Below are positions 19,616 through 30,022 of a DNA stretch of 64,000 bases, piece by piece. A program made the position numbers and the translations under genes. This DNA comes from Thiosocius sp963808165 (lineage in GTDB: Bacteria > Pseudomonadota > Gammaproteobacteria > Chromatiales > Chromatiaceae). Under the pieces are notes generated by a model. It saw nothing but the letters and a program-made list of their open reading frames with translations, did not search any database and had not been told where the DNA came from. The first letter of the stretch is position 1. The number at the start of each line of letters is the position of its first letter. The stretch is taken from the NCBI GenBank assembly GCA_963808165.1, contig CAWEET010000011.1, positions 124,001-188,000 of the forward strand. Reading direction: 5' to 3'.

Positions 19616-19629
19616 TTGACCCTGGTCAA
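19616..19629 (-). promoter_or_regulatory. FNR/DNR-type box upstream of nnrS
   Basis: TTGACCCTGGTCAA matches the TTGA-N6-TCAA palindrome of FNR/DNR/NNR regulators. It sits only 36 bases before ATG 19580 of nnrS. If activation uses the usual -41.5 spacing, the transcript would start at about 19581. Confidence 0.65.
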
Positions 19630-19684
19630 TTGGCTTGGGGCGAATGGTGGCACCTGGACGCATCGAACAGCGCTTTGCATGTTC

Positions 19685-19773
19685 GATACGTGGGCGTCTA
19701 CCGCAGGAACACGCTAGTCAAGCCTCCAGGGACGGATCCACGGCGTCCCGCGGGTCGAATGCGCCGAGGTGCC
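19685..19773 (+). repeat. dispersed about 85-bp repeat, copy 3
   Basis: It shares GGGCGTCTACCGCAGG, AGCCTCCAGGGACGGAT and CACGGCGTCCCGCGGGTCGA with the other copies. GGGACG and CGTCCC can pair. Unlike the others it lies beyond the 3' end of a minus-strand gene (norD stops at 19811), so relative to the flanking gene its orientation is reversed. Confidence 0.7.
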
Positions 19774-19810
19774 AAATGCCTCCGTTTGAACCAGCCGCCT
19801 CAGGGTCTGT

Positions 19811-21643
19811 TCAGGCGGTCAGCTGTGCGTACAGCAGCGGCAGGCGCTTCGGCAGCTCGGAGGGTTTATGGATGATCACAAACCCGCTGGTGCCGAACAG
19901 GTGCGGCAGGTAATCGTTGCCCTTGGCATCGATGGTGACGCAGAACGCTTGCAGGCCGAGCCGGCGCGCCTCGAGCACGGCCTGGCGGGTATCCTCGATC
20001 CCATATCGCCCCTCGTACTGGTCGAGGTCGTTCGGTTTGCCGTCGGTCAGCAGCAGCAGCAGCCGGCGGCCGGCGGCCTGATCGGCCAGCAGTGCGCTGC
20101 CGTGGCGAATCGCCGCCCCCATGCGAGTGTAGTAGCCGGGCTTGATCGCCTGAATCCGGCCGCGCACCGCCGCCGCATAGCGCTCGTCGAATGCCTTGAG
20201 CCTGTGCACCCGAACCGGATCGCGTTTGCGCGACGAAAATCCGTAGATGCCGAAACGGTCACCGGTCGCGTCCAGGGCCTCGCCGAACAGAAACAGGCTG
20301 TCGCGGATCACATCGACCACCCGGTGGTAGTCGTTCACCCAGGTGTCCGTCGACAGGGACAGGTCGGCCATCAGCAGACAGGCCAGATCGCGTGCGCCGG
20401 CGTGCATGTCACGATACAGCGCGTCACCGCCGGCCGCACTGCCGGCGCGGCGGTCCGTGGCGAAGCGCAGATAGGCATCCAGGTCGATCTCCTGGCCATC
20501 CGGCTGGGCACGGTGCCAGACGCGCGCCGGGGCCAATGCCTGAAACTGATGACGCAGGCGCCGCGCGGTCCGGCGCAGGCGCTCCGGCAACTCGCATGGC
20601 GCGGCGTCGGCGGCCAGCATCGGCACGATCCGGCAGCGCTCGGGCACAAGACACCGGCGCCGCCAATCCCACTCCGGCAGAAGGATGCCCTCGCCTGTCA
20701 CCAGGTCGTCCTCTGCCTCGGCCGGCAGGTCGAGGTCGAACTTCAGCGTCGCCGCGGCACGCCGCGCATCGCGGCTGACCGCGAGGCGGTCGATATCGCG
20801 CGCGACCGCTTCCGCCTGTCCGAGATCCTCCTCATCCTCGGACCCACGATCGACGTTTACGTACTCGCCCCAGGTGAAGATATTCTCCATGCGCACGGTG
20901 ACCAGGCCGCGGTCGCTTTCCGGCGCCTTGACCCGTTCGGCCCGGCGACGCAGATGATCCAGTTCGCGGCGCTGCTGTCCATCGGCAGCGGGCGGCACCT
21001 CCGAGTCAGGCGTGGGGTCGGCCGTCGGATCGACCGGAGGCTGCGGATGCAGCCACAATGGGACCGCGGCCGGTGGCCGTCTGGCCGGCGGCAGGCAAGC
21101 GACACTGCCCGGGACGCGCAGCGCGGCGCGCACGGCGCGTTCCGCCGCGGCCTCGGGCGGGCGCAACGATTCAGCGAGCGGCCGGGTTGCAATATGCGCC
21201 TCGACCAGCCGCCGATAGCGCGCCCACAGGCCGGGAAAACGTGTCAGCGTGTCCTGCGACCGGCGCTGATTGGCACCGAACCAGTCCTCGTCATCGGAAC
21301 CGGCATTGACCGCCATCGCGGCCAGCCAGAGATAGAGTTCCCGATTCAACGCACGCTCGGGCAGCCAATCGATCTGCGCCGGCAGGCGCAGGTAACTGTC
21401 GTCACGCCAGGCCAGCGCGAGCTTCTGTTGGCTGCCGGCAAGGCGCTGCAGCCAACTGCGCCGTGCGCGATTCTCGATCTGGTCGGCACTCGTCACCTGC
21501 AGGCCACCATCGCCGCCGAGTGCCCGGAACATCAGGCCTACGGTGCGTTCGACCTCGGCCAGGCTCACAGACTCCTTCGGATAGCCCTTGTCCGCCAGAC
21601 GAGTGACCAGGCGGTGCCACAGTTCGCCGACCTGTTCCTCCAC
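19811..21643 (-). CDS. norD: nitric oxide reductase activation protein NorD
   Basis: The product (610 aa) is the von Willebrand factor A partner of NorQ, needed to insert or activate the nonheme iron of NO reductase. The C-terminal vWA domain has the MIDAS motif in LLMADLSLSTDTWVND, plus GDRFGIYGFSSRKRD and LLLLTDGKPNDLDQYEGRYG. The N-terminal region is helical with acidic linkers (RGSEDEEDLGQAE). The GTG start follows directly after the stop codon of the small upstream ORF, indicating translational coupling. It is the last gene of the norCB-EF-Q-D operon. Confidence 0.93.
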   Translation of the reverse strand: MEEQVGELWHRLVTRLADKGYPKESVSLAEVERTVGLMFRALGGDGGLQVTSADQIENRARRSWLQRLAGSQQKLALAWRDDSYLRLPAQIDWLPERALNRELYLWLAAMAVNAGSDDEDWFGANQRRSQDTLTRFPGLWARYRRLVEAHIATRPLAESLRPPEAAAERAVRAALRVPGSVACLPPARRPPAAVPLWLHPQPPVDPTADPTPDSEVPPAADGQQRRELDHLRRRAERVKAPESDRGLVTVRMENIFTWGEYVNVDRGSEDEEDLGQAEAVARDIDRLAVSRDARRAAATLKFDLDLPAEAEDDLVTGEGILLPEWDWRRRCLVPERCRIVPMLAADAAPCELPERLRRTARRLRHQFQALAPARVWHRAQPDGQEIDLDAYLRFATDRRAGSAAGGDALYRDMHAGARDLACLLMADLSLSTDTWVNDYHRVVDVIRDSLFLFGEALDATGDRFGIYGFSSRKRDPVRVHRLKAFDERYAAAVRGRIQAIKPGYYTRMGAAIRHGSALLADQAAGRRLLLLLTDGKPNDLDQYEGRYGIEDTRQAVLEARRLGLQAFCVTIDAKGNDYLPHLFGTSGFVIIHKPSELPKRLPLLYAQLTA

Positions 21644-21838
21644 TCAGCAGCCCTCCGCGACGGGACGGGCCAACGGCGACGGCCCGCGCCCGATAGCAGG
21701 CGCAGCCGCGGCTACCGTTGCGCGGACGACGGTCTCCCCCGCCGGCGGTCCTGTGACCACCGGAAGCGCGAGCACGAACAGCGGGAAGAATCCGACCTGG
21801 GATTCCCATCGCCCCTGCTGCAATCGCGTGCGGGACAT
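21644..21838 (-). CDS. small hydrophobic protein between norQ-linked membrane gene and norD
   Basis: The 64-aa product is VSRTRLQQ-like at its start (ATG 21838), then a hydrophobic stretch FFPLFVLALPVVTG and an Ala/Pro-rich tail. I do not recognise a family. It fills the gap between the upstream gene's stop (21845) and the norD start with zero spacing, which suggests a real coupled gene. The tail composition could also be chance. Confidence 0.4.
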   Translation of the reverse strand: MSRTRLQQGRWESQVGFFPLFVLALPVVTGPPAGETVVRATVAAAAPAIGRGPSPLARPVAEGC

Positions 21839-21844
21839 CGCCGC

Positions 21845-22252
21845 TCAGTCCTTGCCGCAGGCGCCCGGCAGGGGCCGACCGATCAGCGGATAACGCCAAC
21901 ACTGTCCGGCCATCGCCTTGGACAGGCCGAACGCACCGAACAGGATGAGCATCGAATGACACAGGGTGAAATAGGTGATCACGATCACCCACACATTCGG
22001 CCCACGGTAGCCGCCGAGCAGCAGGATCAGCGCGTTTGCGATCACCAGAAGGATGCCGGCCCAGACGCTGCCGGACAGGGTCTGCGCCAGGTGCGCGGCG
22101 GCCAGCGGCGGCGCATCTCCCCGGTGACGCCACCAGAGCCACAGCAGGGCGACGAAACCCAGCCCCGGCGCAAGCAGCAGATTGACCAGATACAGGCTCT
22201 CCGCGGCAATCGCGGTGCCGGCGCCCTCGGTCAGCTCAGCCGAGGGTGGCAT
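21845..22252 (-). CDS. four-helix membrane protein in the nor operon (DUF4870/Tic20-like)
   Basis: The product (135 aa) has about four hydrophobic segments: SLYLVNLLLAPGLGFVALLW, a second around WAGILLVIANALILLLGG, VWVIVITYFTLCHSMLILFG and a short last one. The layout resembles Tic20/DUF4870 small membrane proteins. Genes of this kind occur in nor clusters of other denitrifiers, but I know no proven role. Its start overlaps norQ by 17 bases, so it is translated with NorQ and NorD. It could assist NO reductase assembly; that is an inference from position only. Confidence 0.65.
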   Translation of the reverse strand: MPPSAELTEGAGTAIAAESLYLVNLLLAPGLGFVALLWLWWRHRGDAPPLAAAHLAQTLSGSVWAGILLVIANALILLLGGYRGPNVWVIVITYFTLCHSMLILFGAFGLSKAMAGQCWRYPLIGRPLPGACGKD

Positions 22253-23048
22253 CGATCACCTCCATCAACGCGGCGAGCGTCTCTTCATCGTCGCTGAGGG
22301 GTTCGACCAACGCCGCGCGGCAGGCCTCGCGGACATCGAAACCACCCTTGATCAGCGTCGCCGCGTAGACCAGCAGACGCGTCGAGGCCGCCTCCTCGAG
22401 ATCGTGGTCCTTGAGGGCGCGCAGCGCATTGGCCAGACCGATCAGGCGTTCGCCCTGCATGCTGTCGATGCCGGTCTCGCCGACCAACACCTCGAGTTCC
22501 AGTTCCGCTGTCGGAAAATCGAAACTCATCGCCAGAAAACGCTGTCGGGTCGACGGCTTCATCCCCTTCAGCAGGTTCTGGTAACCGGGATTGTACGAGA
22601 CCACCAGCATGAAACCCGGCGGTGCCCGCAGGGTCTCGCCGGTGCGTTCCAACGGCAGGATGCGCCGGTCGTCGGTCAGCGGGTGCAGTACCACGGTGGT
22701 GTCCTTGCGCGCCTCGACCACCTCGTCGAGATAGCAGATCGCCCCCTCGCGCACCGCGCGGGTCAGCGGCCCGTCGCACCAGTAGGTGCCCTGCTCGCCG
22801 ATCAGATGGCGCCCGACCAGGTCGGCAGCGGTCAGGTCGTCGTGACAGGCGACCGTGTACAGCGGTCGACCGAGGCGCGCGGCCATGTACTGCACGAAGC
22901 GCGTCTTTCCACAACCGGTAGGACCCTTGATCAACACCGGCAGCCGGTTGCGCCAGGCATGCTCGAACAATGCCATTTCATTGCCTTGCGGGCGGTAGAA
23001 CGGCAGATCGTCGCACACGGCGCTTTCTGTTTTCGTTGGCATATCCAT
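22236..23048 (-). CDS. norQ: NorQ, MoxR-type AAA+ ATPase for NO reductase activation
   Basis: The product (270 aa) contains Walker A GPTGCGKTRFVQ, Walker B AICYLDEVVEARKD and a sensor region LVVSYNPGYQN, all typical of NorQ/CbbQ proteins. It works with NorD to mature NorB. I choose ATG 23048, which has GAGG 8 bases upstream; an upstream GTG at 23066 is also in frame and overlaps norF. It is cytosolic. Its 3' end overlaps the next membrane-protein gene. Confidence 0.93.
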   Translation of the reverse strand: MDMPTKTESAVCDDLPFYRPQGNEMALFEHAWRNRLPVLIKGPTGCGKTRFVQYMAARLGRPLYTVACHDDLTAADLVGRHLIGEQGTYWCDGPLTRAVREGAICYLDEVVEARKDTTVVLHPLTDDRRILPLERTGETLRAPPGFMLVVSYNPGYQNLLKGMKPSTRQRFLAMSFDFPTAELELEVLVGETGIDSMQGERLIGLANALRALKDHDLEEAASTRLLVYAATLIKGGFDVREACRAALVEPLSDDEETLAALMEVIDATLG

Positions 23049-23052
23049 CAGC

Positions 23053-23340
23053 TTAGCCTCGATCACTCAACACAAACGCAATACCGATCAGCCCGCCGGG
23101 GATCAGCAGCCAGATCACCACGACCCAGCGCCAGATCCCAAGCAGGCCGCGCAACCCCATGAACCAGTCACCGACCAGGAAACCCTTGAACAGGGCAAGT
23201 CCAAGCAGCAGCAGCGATAGACCGAGCCCATCGATCCCGGCGCGGCCGATACCCCAGGTCACCAGGGTCAGCAGCACCAGCGTGGCATACACCAGCGTGC
23301 ATTGGCGGATTGTCAGGCGGTGGACCGGAGGCCTGTTCAT
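23053..23340 (-). CDS. norF: NorF-like small membrane protein (COX IV type)
   Basis: The product (95 aa) has three hydrophobic helices, with the TLVYATLVLLTLVTWGIG and LFKGFLVGDWFMGLR motifs typical of prokaryotic cytochrome c oxidase subunit IV/NorF proteins. The start forms an ATGA overlap with the end of norE, so the two are translated together. NorF supports full NO reductase activity in other bacteria, by an unclear mechanism. A related pair is found at 38159-39106. Confidence 0.85.
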   Translation of the reverse strand: MNRPPVHRLTIRQCTLVYATLVLLTLVTWGIGRAGIDGLGLSLLLLGLALFKGFLVGDWFMGLRGLLGIWRWVVVIWLLIPGGLIGIAFVLSDRG

Positions 23341-23963
23341 CGCATCACATAGACCAGTGGAAACAGGATCAGCCATACCAGATCGACCATGTGCCAGTAG
23401 CTCGCCCCGGTTTCGACACCGATATGATCCCTCGCGCTATAACCTCCCCTGCCCGCCTTCAACGCAACCGCAGCGAGTATCACCATACCCAGGATCACAT
23501 GCATGAAGTGAAAGAAGGTCAGCGACAGATAGAACATGTAGAAGCTATTGGTGCTCAGCGTGACGCCCGCGCCGACATGGTGGGCGTACTCCGCGGTCTT
23601 CACCACGAGGAAAAGCCCCCCCATACCCACCGCCGCCCATAACCAGCGGGCGCACAGACGGTTGTCGTCCCCGCGCGCCGAGACCAGACCACGGACCACG
23701 AAGTAACTGGCGCTCAACAATGCCAGCGTGTTGATCAGTGCGGCATCGCGATTCAGGGTCGCCTGGTACTGGTTGAACAACTCGACATGCTTCATCCGGG
23801 TAAAGGCATAAGCGGCGAAGAACAGTGCAAAGACCAACAACTCCGCAAGGATGAAGATCCATATCGCAAGATCGCCCGGTGGGTAACGCACGGCAGGAGT
23901 GGCACCGGCGAGTGCGAGGTCGACAGGGACGCGATCGGGAGACTCGTTGCTATCTGCGGGCAT
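23337..23963 (-). CDS. norE: NorE-like cytochrome c oxidase subunit III homologue
   Basis: The product (208 aa) starts at ATG 23963; a longer frame reaching 24122 runs through the norB terminator-like hairpin and is unlikely. Five hydrophobic helices carry COX III hallmarks: LAIWIFILAELLVFALFF, FYLSLTFFHFMHVILGM and GASYWHMVDLVWLILFPLVY. NorE proteins accompany NO reductase and may help its assembly or energy coupling. It lies 168 bases after norB and overlaps norF. Confidence 0.9.
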   Translation of the reverse strand: MPADSNESPDRVPVDLALAGATPAVRYPPGDLAIWIFILAELLVFALFFAAYAFTRMKHVELFNQYQATLNRDAALINTLALLSASYFVVRGLVSARGDDNRLCARWLWAAVGMGGLFLVVKTAEYAHHVGAGVTLSTNSFYMFYLSLTFFHFMHVILGMVILAAVALKAGRGGYSARDHIGVETGASYWHMVDLVWLILFPLVYVMR

Positions 23964-24098
23964 ATCTGATTTTGCGGCAGGCACAGCCCACCCTCCGAAT
24001 CGGGCCATCCGATCCAAAGAGGCGCCAGCTCGGCATGCTGCGATGCGCGGCTGGTGCAAGGAGACGTGTGTATCACGTCCGGGAGAGAACCATCGAGG

Positions 24099-24124
24099 GG
24101 GTGGGTGCCTGACGGCACCCACCC
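24099..24124 (-). terminator. strong stem-loop after norB
   Basis: GGGTGGGTGCC and GGCACCCACCC form an 11-bp perfect stem with a TGAC loop, 8 bases beyond the norB stop codon. No T-run follows on the minus strand. It is therefore more likely an mRNA-stability or attenuation hairpin between norCB and norEFQD than a complete terminator. Confidence 0.65.
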
Positions 24125-24131
24125 ACGACGA

Positions 24132-25538
24132 TCAGGCTGGTGCCTCCTCCGCACCGATCGCACTGGCCTCCGGCTCCTTCGCACCGACGAAGAAGCTGGC
24201 GATGTACACGACCAGGCCAATCAGGAAGACCACTCCGGCGATCTCGCGCATCCAGTAGAACAGCGCGATCTTGTCCTGCACCACCATGAACGGCAGCGGG
24301 TCGCTGCTGAAGCGCTGCAGGTAAACCTGCAGGATGCCGGCGGCGGTCAGGAACAGCGTGACGAATACCATCGACACGGTCATCAGCCAGAACGACCACA
24401 TCTCGAGCACCTGCGCGCGCTCACTGTTGGCCGCGGTGCGGCCACGCAGCATGGGCATCGCATAAGAGATCATGGTCAGCACGATCATCACGTAGGCACC
24501 GTAGAAGGCCATATGGCCATGTGCCGCGGTGATCTGAGAACCGTGCGTGTAGTAGTTCACCGGTGACAGGGTATGCAGGAAGCCCCACACACCGGCACCG
24601 AGGAACGCCATCACCGCGGTACCCAGGGCCCATAGCACGGCAGCCTTGTTCGGGTGGTTACGCCGGCGACGATTGACCATATTGAACGCGAACACCGTCA
24701 TCATGAAGAACGGAATCGGTTCGAGTGCGGAGAAGATCGAGCCCCACCACTGCCAGTACTCGGGCGCACCGATCCAGTAGAAGTGGTGGCCGGTACCGAT
24801 GATGCCGGTGATCAGGGTCATCGCGATGATCACATACAGCCACTTCTCGATGACCTCGCGGTCGACACCGGTGGTCTTGATCAGCACGAAGGCCAGGATC
24901 GCACCCAGGATCAGCTCCCACACCCCTTCCACCCAAAGGTGCACGACCCACCACCAGTAGTACTTGTCCTTTACCAGGTTGTCGGGATTGTAGAAGGCGA
25001 ACAGGAACAACACCGCGAGACCGAACAGGCCGATCAGCAGCACCAGGCTGACCACCGTCTTGCGGCCCTTGAGGACGGTCATCCCGATGTTGAACAGGAA
25101 CGCCAGCGCGACGATGACGATGCCTATCTTGGTGATCGTCGGCTGCTCGAGGAACTCCCTGCCCATGGTCGGCAGCAACTCGTTGCGGGTCAGCTCGGCC
25201 AGGCCAGCGTATGGGACCAGCAGGTAGCCCAGCACGGTCAGCGCGCCGGCGATCAGGAAGATCCAGAACATCAGGTGGGCCAGCCAGGGCGCGAACAACT
25301 CACGTTCGGCCTCTTCCGGCACCAGGTAGTAGGAAGCCCCCATGAACCCGAACAGCAGCCACACGATCAGCAGGTTAGTGTGTACCATCCGGGCGACGTT
25401 GAACGGGATCTCCGGGAACAGAAAGTCCCCGACCACGTACTGCAGACCGATGATCAACCCGAACAGGATCTGACCGACGAACAGGCCGATGGCTGCAATG
25501 AAATACGGTTTGGCAACCGCTTGTGACTTGTATTGCAT
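24132..25538 (-). CDS. norB: nitric oxide reductase catalytic subunit NorB (cNOR)
   Basis: The product (468 aa) reduces 2 NO to N2O in the cytoplasmic membrane with electrons from NorC. About twelve helices are visible. Heme and iron ligands sit in ARMVHTNLLIVWLLFG, WWWVVHLWVEGVWELILG, GIIGTGHHFYWIGAPEYWQ and AAHGHMAFYGAY. The glutamates of HLWVEGVWE, needed for the nonheme iron and proton delivery, are present. The length fits the cytochrome-c-dependent cNOR and not the longer quinol type. It is 19 bases downstream of norC. Confidence 0.97.
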   Translation of the reverse strand: MQYKSQAVAKPYFIAAIGLFVGQILFGLIIGLQYVVGDFLFPEIPFNVARMVHTNLLIVWLLFGFMGASYYLVPEEAERELFAPWLAHLMFWIFLIAGALTVLGYLLVPYAGLAELTRNELLPTMGREFLEQPTITKIGIVIVALAFLFNIGMTVLKGRKTVVSLVLLIGLFGLAVLFLFAFYNPDNLVKDKYYWWWVVHLWVEGVWELILGAILAFVLIKTTGVDREVIEKWLYVIIAMTLITGIIGTGHHFYWIGAPEYWQWWGSIFSALEPIPFFMMTVFAFNMVNRRRRNHPNKAAVLWALGTAVMAFLGAGVWGFLHTLSPVNYYTHGSQITAAHGHMAFYGAYVMIVLTMISYAMPMLRGRTAANSERAQVLEMWSFWLMTVSMVFVTLFLTAAGILQVYLQRFSSDPLPFMVVQDKIALFYWMREIAGVVFLIGLVVYIASFFVGAKEPEASAIGAEEAPA

Positions 25539-25557
25539 TCTTGCGACTCCTTGCGGC

Positions 25558-25989
25558 TTAACCTTGGATGTTGGGCGGCCAGTTCGCCGTATTGATCTCG
25601 GACACGTACTTCAGGAACTCGGCGATCGCATCGAGTTCATCGTCGCTGAAGTTGAACTGCGGCATGCTGCGACGCCCGGGGACGCCCTCCTTGGGCCGGC
25701 TCATGATGAAGGCCTTGACGCCGTCCTTGCCGCCGTAACGCTTGTGTACATTGCCCAGTTCCGGTGCGAAATAGGCGCCCTCTCCCAGCAGCGTGTGGCA
25801 GCCGATGCAGTTGTTTTCCTCCCACAGACGTTTGCCCTCCGCGACCTTCTCGGTGAGGTTCTGCCTGTTGTCCCGCTCCGGCCAGGCATTGTGGGTATCA
25901 AACGTCAGGGCAAGGAAGATCAGGATGAAAAACACGCTTCCACCGTAGAAGATGTTGCGTGCCATGGCCTTGGTGAAAGCCTGGGACAT
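25558..25989 (-). CDS. norC: nitric oxide reductase cytochrome c subunit NorC
   Basis: The product (143 aa) has an N-terminal membrane anchor (NIFYGGSVFFILIFLALTF) and a periplasmic monoheme domain with CIGCHTLLGEGAYFAPEL. The C-terminal FNFSDDELDAIAEFLKYVSE supplies the usual helix, and a methionine in RRSMPQF is a likely heme ligand. ATG 25989 has AGAGG upstream; the longer frame from 26082 has no signal character. It is the first gene of the nor operon, with an FNR/DNR box centred 70 bases upstream. Confidence 0.95.
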   Translation of the reverse strand: MSQAFTKAMARNIFYGGSVFFILIFLALTFDTHNAWPERDNRQNLTEKVAEGKRLWEENNCIGCHTLLGEGAYFAPELGNVHKRYGGKDGVKAFIMSRPKEGVPGRRSMPQFNFSDDELDAIAEFLKYVSEINTANWPPNIQG

Positions 25990-26052
25990 GACATGGACCT
26001 CTGCTGTGATGACCAGATGGCGCCATTTCAGGGACCGCGGCAACGATCCACC

Positions 26053-26066
26053 TTGATATTGGTCAA
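26053..26066. promoter_or_regulatory. FNR/DNR-type box between norC and dnr
   Basis: TTGATATTGGTCAA fits the FNR/DNR palindrome. With -41.5 spacing, norC transcription would start near 26018, giving a leader of about 29 bases. The box lies between the divergent norC and dnr genes and could serve both. Confidence 0.75.
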
Positions 26067-26214
26067 GCGCGAGGCCAGACATTGCTTCAGATCAAACGGC
26101 AGCACCCGAATCACGAAGCCGGCGCTTGCGCGGGATCGCGGCAGAGCGCGTGCTCATGCAGATAGCATTGTGGTTAAATCCGGGATATGGACGAATAGAC
26201 GGCGATCCCGCACG

Positions 26215-26949
26215 GTGCTTAAGGACGATCTGCAAAAGAGTTTCATGTTTGCGCGGCTCGATGAGGCTCAGCTCGACCGCGTGGCCGCCCACGCCGTCAA
26301 GGTGCGTCTGGACGACGGCGAGATGCTGTTTCGGCAGAATGACGCGGCCGGCCGTTTCTATATGTTGCTGCGTGGCCAGGTGAAGCTGTTCCGCCTGGGA
26401 CCCAGCGGCAACGAGAAGGTGATTGAGATCGTCACCCCGTACAGCACCTTTGCCGAGGCCCTGATGTTTCTTGATCGGCCCGTCTACCCGGTCGGCGCCC
26501 AGTCCTTGCAAACCGCCGAGGTGATCAGTATCGACGCGGCAGATTTCTCGCGCATGCTGCGCGAATCGGTCGAAACCTGCTTCATGCTGCTCGGCGATAT
26601 GAGCCAGCGCCTGCGCGGCCTGATCCGCGAGATCGACGACCTGAGCCTGAGCAGTGCGACCTGCCGGGTCGCCGCCTATCTGCTGACCAGGTCGCCCCCC
26701 GAGGGGACCAGCTTCGACCTCCAGGTACCCAAACAGACACTGGCGTCGCGCCTGTCTGTCCAGCCGGAAACCTTTTCACGCATCATCCGCAACCTCAGCG
26801 ATCAGGGCGTGCTCAGCATGCATGGTAGTCGTGTCGAGATCGCCGACCCCGCACGGCTGCAGCAGATTGCCAATGTCTGCACACAGCCGGAGGTTTCCCT
26901 CGCCGATACCTTTCGCTACCCCTGCCCACCGCCGAAGTCACCAAACTGA
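26215..26949 (+). CDS. dnr: CRP/FNR-family transcription regulator, Dnr type
   Basis: The product (244 aa) is read from GTG 26215; the frame is open much further upstream, but that part is antisense to norC. An N-terminal cyclic-nucleotide-like domain (VRLDDGEMLFRQNDAAGRFY, GEMLF, LRGQVKLFRLG) is followed by a C-terminal helix-turn-helix, VPKQTLASRLSVQPETFSRI. The recognition helix SVQPETFSRI matches Dnr-type regulators that read TTGAT-N4-ATCAA. The cysteine cluster of FNR is absent, so NO sensing through heme is expected rather than an Fe-S cluster. It probably controls all eight local boxes. Confidence 0.88.
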   Translation: MLKDDLQKSFMFARLDEAQLDRVAAHAVKVRLDDGEMLFRQNDAAGRFYMLLRGQVKLFRLGPSGNEKVIEIVTPYSTFAEALMFLDRPVYPVGAQSLQTAEVISIDAADFSRMLRESVETCFMLLGDMSQRLRGLIREIDDLSLSSATCRVAAYLLTRSPPEGTSFDLQVPKQTLASRLSVQPETFSRIIRNLSDQGVLSMHGSRVEIADPARLQQIANVCTQPEVSLADTFRYPCPPPKSPN

Positions 26950-27034
26950 GGCTCACCGAGCCACCCGTTGAAGGCGCCGCACGGCGCGGAAACCGCATCG
27001 CGCCGTGTCAAGCACCTGCCCCGCCGGCATCAGA

Positions 27035-27048
27035 TTGACATAGATCAA
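27035..27048 (+). promoter_or_regulatory. FNR/DNR-type box 1 upstream of nosZ
   Basis: TTGACATAGATCAA is the distal of two boxes before nosZ, 38 bases (centre to centre) from the proximal one. A paired arrangement suggests two bound regulator dimers. Confidence 0.7.
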
Positions 27049-27072
27049 GTTCCGATCAATGACAGGCCGCAC

Positions 27073-27086
27073 TTGACCAAAATCAA
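27073..27086 (+). promoter_or_regulatory. FNR/DNR-type box 2 upstream of nosZ
   Basis: TTGACCAAAATCAA is centred at 27079.5. The usual -41.5 spacing predicts a transcript start near 27121, leaving a leader of about 41 bases before the nosZ ATG at 27162. Confidence 0.75.
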
Positions 27087-27161
27087 GGTCACCCCCGGGG
27101 TGCTGACCACACTTGTCGGGTCTGTTGCCACCAAATCGTTCACTAGGGGGACCCGCAAACC

Positions 27162-29468
<2,307 letters not shown>

Positions 29469-29495
29469 TCTGATTGCCGCCTCGGAGTAGGACCC

Positions 29496-29528
29496 ACCGG
29501 GGGGCATCGTGCCCCCCGGTTCGTTTGT
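29496..29528 (+). terminator. stem-loop with T-rich tail after nosZ
   Basis: ACCGGGGGGCA and TGCCCCCCGGT form an 11-bp stem with a TCG loop (29496-29520), followed by TCGTTTGT. This looks like a rho-independent terminator or attenuator. It lies 27 bases after the nosZ stop and before the cytochrome c553 gene, so it would lower expression of the downstream accessory genes relative to NosZ. Confidence 0.75.
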
Positions 29529-29566
29529 AAAGAGAGATCACCGGACATGAAAAAGGTAACTCAACG

Positions 29567-29884
29567 ATGAAAATGAGATCAATAGCAGCCGCCATGCTGA
29601 CTTCTTCGCTACTGCTTGCTGGCGGCCATGCGCTCGCGCTCGACGGTGCAGAGCTGTACATGACCAAGACCTGTTTCTCCTGCCACGGCAAAGATGCCAA
29701 GACCCCGATAATGCCCCTCTACCCTAAGCTGGCCGGACAAAATGCCGCCTACGCGGTCCAGCAGATGAAAGACATCAAGAGTGGCGCCCGCGCCAATGGC
29801 ATGTCCGCCGCGATGAAGGGAGTGATGCACCTGGTGACCGACGAAGAGATCGAGGCCATCGCAGAGTGGCTGTCCACGCTTTGA
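29567..29884 (+). CDS. periplasmic monoheme cytochrome c (c553-like)
   Basis: The product (105 aa) has a signal peptide ending in GGHALA and a mature class I cytochrome c. The heme motif is CFSCHGKDAKTP, with PLYPKLAGQNAAY and the terminal DEEIEAIAEWLSTL. A methionine such as in ANGMSAAMKGVM is the likely sixth ligand. Placed between nosZ and the c4-type cytochrome, it is a probable electron donor to NosZ. The start forms an ATGA overlap with a seven-codon frame MKKVTQR at 29547, which may be incidental. Confidence 0.85.
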   Translation: MKMRSIAAAMLTSSLLLAGGHALALDGAELYMTKTCFSCHGKDAKTPIMPLYPKLAGQNAAYAVQQMKDIKSGARANGMSAAMKGVMHLVTDEEIEAIAEWLSTL

Positions 29885-29919
29885 CACAAAGCAAGTCACC
29901 GGTCGATGGGCCCGGTGAC

Positions 29920-29933
29920 TTGACTGTAGTCAA
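29920..29933 (+). promoter_or_regulatory. FNR/DNR-type box upstream of the c4-type cytochrome gene
   Basis: TTGACTGTAGTCAA is centred at 29926.5. With -41.5 spacing a transcript would start near 29968, 55 bases before ATG 30023. This would give the nos accessory operon its own promoter beyond the nosZ hairpin. Confidence 0.75.
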
Positions 29934-30022
29934 GGCCATGACTTTAGCCATGACTGATATTCCGGAACAGGCGTATCGACCTGCATGACCGCGCCTCACA
30001 AATTTTCCAGGAGCCAGCACCC

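Noticed and set aside
19868..22297. Long plus-strand frame (809 codons) opposite norD
   Set aside because: It mirrors norD and the neighbouring nor genes; high GC produces long antisense frames and the product resembles nothing known.
25489..26214. Upstream extension of the dnr frame
   Set aside because: The extension is antisense to norC and crosses the shared promoter and FNR/DNR box; the regulator domain starts after 26215.
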